A DNA stretch of 64,000 nucleotides from Nematostella vectensis (lineage: Eukaryota; Cnidaria; Anthozoa; Actiniaria; Edwardsiidae), in assembly GCF_932526225.1 (NCBI RefSeq), contig NC_064037.1:14955703-15019702 (forward strand), read 5' to 3'. Below are positions 39,350 through 51,975 of this stretch, piece by piece. The position numbers and the translations under genes are program-made. Within the stretch, counting starts at the first letter, position 1. Each line of letters starts with the position of its first letter. The notes beneath the pieces are model-generated. The model had not been told where the DNA came from and searched no databases. It saw only the letters and a program-made list of their open reading frames with translations.

Positions 39350-42300
39350 CTGTATTATTCAAAAAGAGATTTTGGTATTTACGTTTTTATGTCAATTATA
39401 CTTCTGGACGACATTTGCACTTGTGTTCCAACATACCTTCTCTGCGCCACTTTCTTCGTAGATTTGCCAGGAATACGACGTTGTTGAGAGGGAAAGCTTG
39501 TATCTTGTGGTCCTTACATCTAGTTGGGGGAGGGTCGATCCTTGTGTTGCCACGGCGCAAATCTTGTACAGCGACAGCAAATCAACCTGGAGGTACCCTG
39601 GGCTAGATTTTGATGCAGGAGCCCAAAATAGATCCCCGTTTAGTCGAGCGTTCTTTGCTTTAAAAGAATCTGAGGGAAAACCTTTTGATGTCCAGTAAGT
39701 CGGTGCGGAAAAGCTTTGGTCGGGTATGATACTTCTGTCATGAACGCCAATTGCTGCGAGATTACAACCTTGAAAGTATACAAAAATTATGAGTTTCATT
39801 AGAAATAGCCCCTGTGAAATGTTTGAATGGTAAGTCTTATTCAAAACGGATACACCCCGTCATTGCACGTAGCTCCGTTTTGACAGGAACGACTTTGCGC
39901 ATTCATTAATAGGGACGAAAAATATGTACTTTGGTCTTCAAAGCATGCTGATGGTAAATAAAAAAGGAAATAAGAGGTTCATAACTTTTAAAACTAGTCT
40001 TACGTAGTGCTTCAATTATAACGCATGTGCTTCTTACAGGCTCCTCCGTTAGCAATGGCGAATTTAGGAGTCCCAGAAAGTGGAGGCCGAAGCAAGGGTC
40101 CAAAAAAGAAGGGGGGCGGATTCATAGCTATTCAGTGGATTTCCTTATATTTGTTGCCATTTTTAAGCATAATATTTGAAAAAGGGGGTGGGTGCGCTAT
40201 GCTTACGCCTAGACCCGCCCCTGATTGAATACGAAAGCATTTTGAAACTATGCACGGTGGCCCAAAAGTGCGCGGCAATTAAAGAAATCCACGGCACAAG
40301 AAAGAGAACTTACGGCCCGCTCAGCTCTATTATAAAATAACAGGTAATATTCCTTCTGCGTACATCGGAGAATGCCCTGACATCGATAGGATCATCGAAA
40401 AGGGTACCAGCGGCTTCTAAATTATTTTTGGGACCGAGGTTCTTGTTAGAAATGAACAATTGTATGCATCATTGCATTATGTATATGTTTGGGTCCGCGT
40501 AGGTCCGTGAAGGTCCGGTCCTTATTTTACAGAGACCATCTCATTTTCACAGCTCCGTTTAGTAGCAGAGCACGTGAATGCAACCAGAATTATCCGACTT
40601 ATTCTGAGTTAAACTGTAATGCCTAAAACTGTTTCAACTCGAATTAGAAGGTATCATGTAAGTACTCCCCCGGATTTGAGTAAGGAACTGAGCGAATAAG
40701 GAAACAGACGAACAAGGAACTGCGAATCAGGAACCAGAATCGCATTGACTGGATGTATTTGCCTTGGTTTCGCTCCTCCAGCGATCTCGCGTTGCGACCT
40801 TTCAAACGACGCGCTGTGTAGCCGCCGCCACCTAGTAAATAGGGACCTTTAGATACGAGTAACGGCTACGAGTAAGGCGACGTTAAAAAGCAATGTAATC
40901 TAATTTGAGAATTGAAAGGCTGCACGTGAAAATGCGTTCTGTCTGATAGATTTCCAACCGTTCTCCGCCAAAACACGACGTGAAAGTTTTGCGGTCTGGG
41001 AGTGGGTGGTCGGTTGGAGTATAAATTCACCTTTCTCTGTTTCCTATTCTAAAGCTAACAGTTAATTTCTGGTCGAGAGTCAATGATAACCGTCACGAAT
41101 ATAGGGCTGGCATCCTTGTGTCACTAATGTGGGTTGTAGCACCAATACATACGATCACGAAATAAAGAAAGGTTAAACATTAAGCAATCAACGTAAGTCC
41201 ATGGCAAGTCATGGCAGTCCATAATAGTCAATGGCAAATCATGACAGTCCATGGTAGTCCATGGCAAGTGATGGCAGTCCATGGTAGTCAATGGCAAGTT
41301 ATGGCAGTCCATAATAGTCAATGGCTTGTCATGGCAGTCCATGGTAGTCAATGACTAGTCATATCAGTCCGTGGTAGTCAATGGCTAGTCATGGCAGTAC
41401 ATGGTAGTCAATGGCAAATCATGACAGTCTATGGTGTCAATGACTAGATGGCAGTCCATGGTAGTCAATGGCAAGTCATGGCAGCCCATGGTAGTCAATG
41501 GCAAATCAAGGCAGTATCTATGGTAGTCAATGGCTAGTCATGGTAGTCCATGCTAGCCAATGGCTAGACATGGCAGTCTATGGTAGTCAATTGCTAGTCA
41601 TGGAAGTCAATGACTAGTCATTACTTAATGGCAAGCCATGGCAGTCAATGGCAGTCCACTATCATGGATTGCCATAACTACATGAGTTTCCAAGGTGCGT
41701 AGTATGCTGTCATTGACTGCCACATTACTTAATGGCAAGCCATGGCAGTCAATGGCATCATGGATTGCCATAGTTTTCCATTTACTACCATTGACTACCA
41801 TGGACTGCCACATTACTCAATGGCAAGCCATGGCAGTCAATGGCAGCATACTACCATTAACTGTCATGACTTGCCACTTACTACTATGGACTGCCATGAC
41901 TTGCCACTTACTACTATGGACTGCCATGACTTGCCACTTACTACTATGGACTGCCATGACTTGCCACTTACTACTATGGACTGCCATGACTTGCCACTTA
42001 CTACTATGGACTGCCATGACTTGCCACTGACTACCATGGACTGCCATGACTTGCCATTGACAATCATGGACTGCCATGACTTGCCATGGACAACCATGGA
42101 CTGCCTTGACTTGCCATTGACTACCATGGACTGCCATGACTTGCCACTGACTACCATGGATTACCATGACTTGCCATTGACTAACGTGGATTGCCGTGTA
42201 TTGCCATAGACTAACGTTACGTGCTTGATGTTGCAATCATTTTTATTTCGTGGCCGTTATTTATTCGTGCTTTAACCCATATTAGTGACACAAGGATGCG

Positions 42301-45300
42301 ACCCCTATATTCGTGACGGTTATCATTGACGATTAATCTAATTTCTGTTATTTTATCATGGGGAAGAGAAAAACGTGCCGCTCGGGGTCGAGTTACTTAT
42401 TTACCATGTGGCGGCGGTACACAGCGCGTCGTTTGAAAGGTCGCAAACGCGTTGGCACAGAGCTCGCTGCAGGGGCGAAACCAAGGCAAATACATCCAGT
42501 CAAAGTAGGAATACGTGCTTTTTTAACACTAACAGGACATTAGACCTAATTTTGGAGTCAAATTATCCTCTAGCCCGTGGTTTAGCGTATAGTTTTTTTT
42601 TTCTTTTCCTTCTTGATATGTAAATTTCGAGACTGTTTTCACAGGCGCTAATTGGAAAAAAGGCGTCAGGTCTAGTCAGGCGACTAATTGGATTAGGAAC
42701 CCTTTTATAAATGGGTTTTACGGAGCAGTTGTCTAGGGCGTCTGTGCTCTTTCTTGATGCTTTCAACCGTGCTAGGGGCCCTAATAGGGACTTAAAGATA
42801 CGAGCACGGCGACGGTAGAAAACAATGGAATTAATTTGAGAATTGATAGGTTGCATGTGAAAATGCGTTTTGTCTGATTGTTTCGATAGAGACGCGTCAA
42901 CAAAAAAAGTAGATAGTGAATGAGACGAGGAAATGAGATGTTTATCACTGTCAAAATAGTACTTTACCAGTTTCAATGTGATTACATTTTAACCAACGGG
43001 ACAAATGCATAGCTATTAATTCCATCCGTACAAGCATGATGTCTTGAACCTTTTAAATTTAGGGAAATTATTGTCGAGAAATATGTCAACACCTCGCTAG
43101 AATAGAAGCCAATCAGTGACCGGCTACTGAGAGCCCGCTTTGACTCCAAACACTGCAAGCTTACAATCATCCAGTGTTACGCACCAGCAAACGAAGTCGA
43201 TGACGAGGCGAAATATGTCTGGTATGATCGTCAAACCCAAGAAGTATCCAGGGTACCCCGTCTCGACATACTTTGAGTTACTGAAGACATGAATGCCAAG
43301 GTAGACGACGACACTATCAACTACGAAAGAACTATGGGCAAACATAACACGACTGTGGCACTATGAACAACATATTGGCAAATGTGTCTTGTAGATTTTT
43401 GTCTCAACAACGACTTCACAATTTTCCACACAAGAACATCCAAAAACTCACCAGACGGAAGAACATAAAATCAAATTGACCATATCATCATCTATGGTTA
43501 ATGATGGCGATCCCTCATAGATTTTAGAGCTTTCCGAGGAGCTGATGTCGAGTGATCACGACCTAGTCTTAGCATCAGTGAAACTGAAACTCCGCAAGAT
43601 GAAGAAGCAAGACCAACAAAGAAGACAACTTGATGTCGCCAAACTGAAGAGGTTGGAGATCCAAATGCAATTTGTGCTTTACCTAAAATCCTTTTTAAAG
43701 CTTATGACTGCTCCACCGACATCGATACTGCTGAAAACATTCCGGTTAAAACCAGATATTAAACGATCATATCTAGCACAATAGGCTACAAGAAGAAGAA
43801 CAGTAAGCAATGGAGAGTAATGGAAGAAGATAGAAGAAGGGAAAGGTCTTTAACGGAAGATAAAGATCACCAGGACTACAAGAACTGGCCCAGCAGACAT
43901 ATGCGTCCAAAGACAGAAAAGTAAAAGGGAGCCAAAAGAAGGACAAGCAAAATTTTATCGAGGAGACCAGCAAGGCCGAGGTTGCTGCTATGAAAGGAGA
44001 ACTGAGCACCGTTTACAAGATCAAGAACCAACTACAGCTACACCAGCCAGTCTCCACCAGTAAAAGGCAGGACGGCTCTACGTTTTTAACATCTATACAG
44101 GACCTCCTACAGCTTTGGAGGTTAGTGAATCTATAAAAGCCTTAAAGAGTGGCAAAGCACAAGGGCTTGATTCCATCCACGCTGAAATGCTTCAAGCTGG
44201 CCTTGAACTACCTTGAACTGACCTTGACTACAACATCATTATAATTCTATAATATGGAATCCCTTTTAAGATCATTATACTCGACAACCTGTTCTATAGT
44301 TATTTAAAGCGCAGCGTTTACACTGGCAGTAATACCATCCCAGAGCAATTTTCCATAAATTCTGATGTACGTCGAGGGATGTATCCTATGCCCTTTATTT
44401 TTGCCAGTGACCATCGACTGGGTAATGCGACAGACAACATCAGAGAAGCCCAGAGGAATACAATGAATACTTTTCTCCCACCTTGAGGATTTAGACTTTG
44501 CTGACGATCTTACAATTTTATAGCTAAACTGGTCTCCATATTAACAGCTCCAAGACCAGAGTCATGACCATGAATACAAACAATCATCCCTCTTCAATTA
44601 CAGTCCAAGGGAAGACCCTTGACTCTGTGGAAGAATTCCCCTATCTTGGAAGCGTTATAAGCAAAGACAATGGAGCAAGAAGGACATCCATATAATGTTG
44701 GGGCATGTCACGCGGGGCCTTTGCACGGCTTCAGCCCATCTCAAATTCCAAACAGTACAGCACAAAGACCAGGCTGAGACTGTACAACATCAACGTGAAG
44801 GCCCTCCTACTTTATGGATCCGAGTGATGGCGTGTTGTAAAGGGGGGCATGGATAAGGTCAATGCCCAGAACGGGTGCTTATGGAAAATTGCCGCATTTT
44901 CTGGCCTGAAAAATAAGATCGTAACCTCTACCACAAAACGGGGTCAAACAACATTTCAGAAGAAATCAAACGCCGCCGCTTAAAATGTACTCATGATGAG
45001 AAAGAACAAATCCCCCTGACACCAACACGATGGACCCCAATTGGGAAACGTTAACCCGGGTGGCCAAAGTAAACCTCTCGGGGTATTGGGGCTAGCCGGG
45101 TGCGAGGCAACAAAGGCTGCGAAAGGCTGCAAAGAATGGCGTCACCGTGTCGCGGCCCTGTTTCCCAATACAAAAAGGGGATAAGTAAGAAATGACTTGT
45201 ATTTGAAAAAGTGATTCGAATTTGACCTATTTGGTCGAGTTCATACATCATGCGACGAGCAAAAAGAAAAAGAGAAGTGAGTCCATTAGAAGTCGTTCCA

Positions 45301-48300
45301 AGAATTTCAAAGGATAATTTCAATAATCGGCTCCAGCGTGGGCATGCTTGACCTTGTTTGACTCTAATGCGATCAATACCAGCTCCATTGACCAGCACTT
45401 AAAACGACCGCCGATAAACAAACCATTTTTAATCCTCGTTAACATTTTTTGGCTGAGTTTGACCATCTAGTTGGTAAATTTTAAAACAATTAGACACCTC
45501 GGCCTCTTGGTCTATGATTTTGAATAGAACAACGGCCTTCGCCCTCATGGTCTATTCAATCACAGTCCATTCGCCTCGAGGCCTTATTGTTCAATATATG
45601 ACTTACTCGTCTCGCAGTTTGTGCCTGTGAATCCAGAAATGCATGCGCACGTGTAGTTGTTTAGGCCGTCATTGCATGTAGCTCCGTTTTGACAGGGGTC
45701 GCTTGCGCATTCATCGATATCTAAAACAAATCATAATGATCTTGGAAGCGTTATAAGCAAAGACAATGGAGCAAGAAGGACATCCATATAATGTTGGGGC
45801 ATGTCACGCGGGGCCTTTGCACGGCTTCAGCCCATCTCAAATTCCAAACAGTACAGCACAAAGACCAGGCTGAGACTGTACAACATCAACGTGAAGGCCC
45901 TCCTACTTTATGGATCCGAGTGATGGCGTGTTGTAAAGGGGGGCATGGATAAGGTCAATGCCCAGAACGGGTGCTTATGGAAAATTGCCGCATTTTCTGG
46001 CCTGAAAAATAAGATCAAAACCTCTACCACAAAACGGGTTCAAACAACATTTCAGAAGAAATCAAACGCCGCCGCTTAAAATGTACTCAGGATGAGAAAG
46101 AACGAATCCCCCTGACACCAACACGATGGACCCCAATTGGGAAACGTTAACCCGGGTGGCCAAAGTAAACCTCTCGGGGTATGGGGGCTAGCCGGGTGCG
46201 AGGCAACAAAGGTTGCGAAAGGCTGCAAAGAATGGCGTCACCGTGTCGCGGCCCTGTTTCCCAATACAAAAAGGGGATAAGTAAGAAGTGACTTGTATTT
46301 GAAAAAGTGATTCGAATTTGGCCTATTTGGTCGAGTTTATACATCATGCGACGAGCAAAAAGAAAAAGAGAAGTGAGTCCATTAGAAGTCGTTCCAAGAA
46401 TTTCAAAGGATAATTTCAATAATCGGCTCTAGCGGGGGCATGCTTGACCTTGTTTGACTCTAATGCGATCAATACCAGCTCCATTGACCAGCACTTAAAA
46501 CAACCGCCGATAAACAAACCATTTTTAATCCTCGTTAACATTTTTTGGCTGAGTTTGACCATCTAGTTGGTAAATTTTAAAACAATTAGACACCTTTGCC
46601 TCTTGGTCTATGATTTTGAATAGAACAACGGCCTTCGCCCTCATGGTCTATTCAATCACAGTCCATTCGCCTCGAGGCCTTATTGTTCAATATATGACTT
46701 ACTCGTCTCGCAGTTTGTGCCTGTGAATCCAGAAATGCATGCGCACGTGTAGTTGTTTAGGCCGTCATTGCATGTAGCTCCGTTTTGACAGGGTTCGCTT
46801 GCGCATTCATCGATATCTAAAACAAATCATAATGATCTTGGAAGCGTTATAAGCAAAGACAATGGAGCAAAAAGGACATCCATATAATGTTGGGGCATGT
46901 CACGCGGGGCCTTTGCACGGCTTCAGCCCATCTCAAATTCCAAACAGTACAGCACAAAGACCAGGCTGAGACTGTACAACATCAACGTGAAGGCCCTCCA
47001 ACTTTATGGATCCGAGTGATGGCGTGTTGTAAAGGGGGGCATGGATAAGGTCAATGCCCAGAACGGGTGCTTATGGAAAATTGCCGCATTTTCTGGCCTG
47101 AAAAATAAGATCGAAACCTCTACCACAAAACGGGTTCAAACAACATTTCAGAAGAAATCAAACGCCGCCGCTTAAAATGTACTCAGGATGAGAAAGAACG
47201 AATCCCCCTGACACCAACACGATGGACCCCAATTGGGAAACGTTAACCCGGGCGGCCAAAGTAAACCTCTCGGGGTATGGGGGCTAGCCGGGTGCGAGGC
47301 AACAAAGGTTGCGAAAGGCTGCAAAGAATGGCGTCACCGTGTCGCGGCCCTGTTTCCCAATACAAAAAGGGGATAAGTAAGAAGTGACTTGTATTTGAAA
47401 AAGTGATTCGAATTTGGCCTATTTGGTCGAGTTCATACATCATGCGACGAGCAAAAAGAAAAAGAGAAGTGAGTCCATTAGAAGTCGTTCCAAGAATTTC
47501 AAAGGATAATTTCAATAATCGGCTCTAGCGGGGGCATGCTTGACCTTGTTTGACTCTAATGCGATCAATGCCAGCTCCATTGACCAGCACTTAAAACAAC
47601 CGCCGATAAACAAACCATTTTTAATCCTCGTTAACATTTTTTGGCTGAGTTTGACCATCTAGTTGGTAAATTTTAAAACAATTAGACACCTCGGCCTCTT
47701 GGTCTATGATTTTGAATAGAACAACGGCCTTCGCCCTCATGGTCTATTCAATCACAGTCCATTCGCCTCGAGGCCTTATTGTTCAATATATGACTTACTC
47801 GTCTCGCAGTTTGTGCCTGTGAATCCAGAAATGCATGCGCACGTGTAGTTGTTTAGGCCGTCATTGCATGTAGCTCCGTTTTGACAGGGTTCGCTTGCGC
47901 ATTCATCGATATCTAAAACAAATCATAATGATCTTGGAAGCGTTATAAGCAAAGACAATGGAGCAAAAAGGACATCCATATAATGTTGGGGCATGTCACG
48001 CGGGGCCTTTGCACGGCTTCAGCCCATCTCAAATTCCAAACAGTACAGCACAAAGACCAGGCTGAGACTGTACAACATCAACGTGAAGGCCCTCCAACTT
48101 TATGGATCCGAGTGATGGCGTGTTGTAAAGGGGGGCATGGATAAGGTCAATGCCCAGAACGGGTGCTTATGGAAAATTGCCGCATTTTCTGGCCTGAAAA
48201 ATAAGATCGAAACCTCTACCACAAAACGGGTTCAAACAACATTTCAGAAGAAATCAAACGCCGCCGCTTAAAATGTACTCAGGATGAGAAAGAACGAATC

Positions 48301-51300
48301 CCCCTGACACCAACACGATGGACCCCAATTGGGAAACGTTAACCCGGGCGGCCAAAGTAAACCTCTCGGGGTATGGGGGCTAGCCGGGTGCGAGGCAACA
48401 AAGGTTGCGAAAGGCTGCAAAGAATGGCGTCACCGTGTCGCGGCCCTGTTTCCCAATACAAAAAGGGGATAAGTAAGAAGTGACTTGTATTTGAAAAAGT
48501 GATTCGAATTTGGCCTATTTGGTCGAGTTCATACATCATGCGACGAGCAAAAAGAAAAAGAGAAGTGAGTCCATTAGAAGTCGTTCCAAGAATTTCAAAG
48601 GATAATTTCAATAATCGGCTCCAGCGGGGGCATGCTTGACCTTGTTTGACTCTAATGCGATCAATACCAGCTCCATTGACCAGCACTTAAAACAACCGCC
48701 GATAAACAAACCATTTTTAATCCTCGTTAACATTTTTTGGCTGAGTTTGACCATCTAGTTGGTAAATTTTAAAACAATTAGACACCTTTGCCTCTTGGTC
48801 TATGATTATGAATAGAACAACGGCCTTCGCCCTCATGGTCTATTCAATCACAGTCCATTCGCCTCGAGGACTAATTGTTCAATATATGACTTACTCGTCT
48901 CGCAGTTTGTGCCTGTGAATCCAGAAATGCATGCGCACGTGTAGTTGTTTAGGCCGTCATTGCATGTAGCTCCGTTTTGACAGGGGTCGCTTGCGCATTC
49001 ATCGATATCTAAAACAAATCATAATGATCTTGGAAGCGTTATAAGCAAAGACAATGGAGCAAGAAGGACATCCATATAATGTTGGGGCATGTCACGCGGG
49101 GCCTTTGCACGGCTTCAGCCCATCTCAAATTCCAAACAGTACAGCACAAAGACCAGGCTGAGACTGTACAACATCAACGTGAAGGCCCTCCTACTTTATG
49201 GATCCGAGTGATGGCGTGTTGTAAAGGGGGGCATGGATAAGGTCAATGCCCAGAACGGGTGCTTATGGAAAATTGCCGCATTTTCTGGCCTGAAAAATAA
49301 GATCAAAACCTCTACCACAAAACGAGTTCAAACAACATTTCAGAAGAAATCAAACGCCGCCGCTTAAAATGTACTCAGGATGAGAAAGAACGAATCCCCC
49401 TGACACCAACACGATGGACCCCAATTGGGAAACGTTAACCCGGGCGGCCAAAGTAAACCTCTCGGGGTATGGGGGCTAGCCGGGTGCGAGGCAACAAAGG
49501 TTGCGAAAGGCTGCAAAGAATGGCGTCACCGTGTCGCGGCCCTGTTTCCCAATACAAAAAGGGGATAAGTAAGAAGTGACTTGTATTTGAAAAAGTGATT
49601 CGAATTTGGCCTATTTGGTCGAGTTCATACATCATGCGACGAGCAAAAAGAAATAGAGAAGTGAGTCCATTAGAAGTCGTTCCAAGAATTTCAAAGGATA
49701 ATTTCAATAATCGGCTCCAGCGTGGGCATGCTTGACCTTGTTTGACTCTAATGCGATCAATACCAGCTCCATTGACCAGCACTTAAAACAACCGCCGATA
49801 AACAAACCATTTTTAATCCTCGTTAACATTTTTTGGCTGAGTTTGACCATTTAGTTGGTAAATTTTAAAACAATTAGACACCTCGGCCTCTTGGTCTATG
49901 ATTTTGAATAGAACAACGGCCTTCGCCCTCATGGTCTATTCAATCACAGTCCATTCGCCTCGAGGCGAATATATGACTTGAATATATGACTTACTCGTCT
50001 CGCAGTTTGTGCCTGTGAATCCAGAAATGCATGCGCACGTGTAGTTGTTTAGGCCGTCATTGCATGTAGCTCCGTTTTGACAGGGGTCGCTTGCGCATTC
50101 ATCGATATCTTAAACAAATCATAATGATTTAATGATCCGTTCATATTTATAGATTAATATAACAGACGTGCTCACGAATTGACACGAATATATAATCAGA
50201 CAGCTTGAAGCCAGCTAATGGCAAGCCAAATGTCCCTCAAAAAGTCTCACAGAAAATTATATAAATATCTAAGCTTTAGAAGTCAAAATAAAGCCTGTTT
50301 TAGCCTGCAAGCCAGCTCTCCTCTGTGTGTTTTTGTTTTATCGCCACAGGAATCCCGAAACCACGAAATAGAAATTCCCACTACCGGCTAGTCGGCGTGC
50401 GTGACACTAAAAGCGGATGCTAAGCAAACTAACCAACGGCTCGCAGGCAAGACGTTTTCAGGAGTTTGCCAGCGACATTGGGGAGTAAAACACCATCGCC
50501 TTACAGGTTCCTGATAGTCGATGACCCGGCTTATTAAGAAATAAAACTCACTCGACCGGAGGATGAATGGAGATGGTTATGACACAAAAATCCAAATAGA
50601 TACTGACCAAATAAAACCCTGGAGATAACAACACAAAAGTAGTGCCCTCCTCAAGGCCATGTGAGCAATATTGGTGACCAATTAAAACCAAAGGAGATAT
50701 CATTACATAGTATCGTTACATTGTCTTCTATGTTGAATGAAAACGATAACATGCGACTAACTAAGGCGGTTCATTGATCTCCTTCACATTCATGTCTTAT
50801 TCATCTTACCTCGGGCTGACCCCGTTCGTGGTGGTGTTGATGTGGCTGTGGCTGTGGCTGGGGCGGCTGTGGTGGCTGTGCCGTGGCAAGAGGATATCCC
50901 AGGTGGACACTCGCAGCGATGGGTGTTGTCACTGAAGTTCACTCGACAGATGAGTCCTTTTGTACAATTGCAAGGGTTCTGGGATAAAGAGGAAATTCCC
51001 GTTTTGAAAACATTAACCCATTGACACCCACAACCAAAAAAAATCATAAATGCAAAATAAACGCGACAAGATGAAGATACTCTGGTATCAATATAAGGGA
51101 TAAATTGTCTTGAAGATTTACATCCAACCAAGGTGATAGCAACTACTCTTCATCCAAATAATTGCTCGGTTCTTAGACAAATTTCAAATTAAACAAGAAA
51201 AACAGCAGAATCGACCCTTTAAACAAAACGCTCAAAAGACAAACAAGACAAGCTCAAGACAGAAATAGATACAGAAATGGATCCCAGTCCATTTCAATGG

Positions 51301-51908
51301 CCTCAAAACACAATGTCTGTTACTCCTTGAAGGCTTCTGTAACCATCTTGCTGTCATTACAGATTGCACACAGGAAGGTCCGGAGGCAGTCAACACGCCT
51401 CTCCTCACAGTCACATATTTTTCACATCTTTTCACCCCAAAGCCAAACAAATCAATTCCAAGTCATTCAGACCCAGAATAGCAGTGTAAACAATTTTGTA
51501 ATCAATATGGTTTCAGAGAATACAGCATTAATTAGAGCTGTGGTGACTGATTAGAAAGTTATTTTCTCATCCAAGTAAAGCCTCGTGAATCCACCTTTGC
51601 TTGCAAACATCCAAAAGCACAGCACTCAACTATTCCCCAATAGACTAAATGATGTATTAGGGCATTCTCCAAACATGCTCATAGCTTTATTTTTTTATGA
51701 AAAATACAAGCAACCATCGACTTGTGCTCGCATTAGCAAAGCGACAGGGGATTAGAGATGTGACCGCAAAGCACTTTTGGAAAACATGGATACCGCTGAC
51801 CAGGTACAGCCGTGTACCTGGTCTATATAAATATGAATATGAATATGAAAAATACGAATACAAATATAAATATATAATTATATAAATATAAATATATAAA
51901 TATGTAAT

Positions 51909-51975
<67 letters not shown>

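Larger units (their letters stand above)
44645..50128. repeat. Five tandem 1096 bp units (RTE 3' end plus EGF exon)
   Basis: Unit starts (CTTGGAAGCGTTATAAGC) lie at 44645, 45741, 46837, 47933 and 49029. Spacing is 1096 bp except for a slightly longer last unit (a duplicated AATATATGACTT near 49980). Each unit has the last ~545 bp of the RTE remnant, an intron segment and one EGF exon on the minus strand. The units are about 98-99 percent identical by eye. The minus-strand open frames of 90-115 codons in each unit are antisense to the RTE remnant. Confidence 0.95.

Noticed and set aside
45051-49782. Five minus-strand open frames of 90-115 codons
   Set aside because: Antisense to the dead RTE 3' end that is copied in each 1096 bp unit; not genes.
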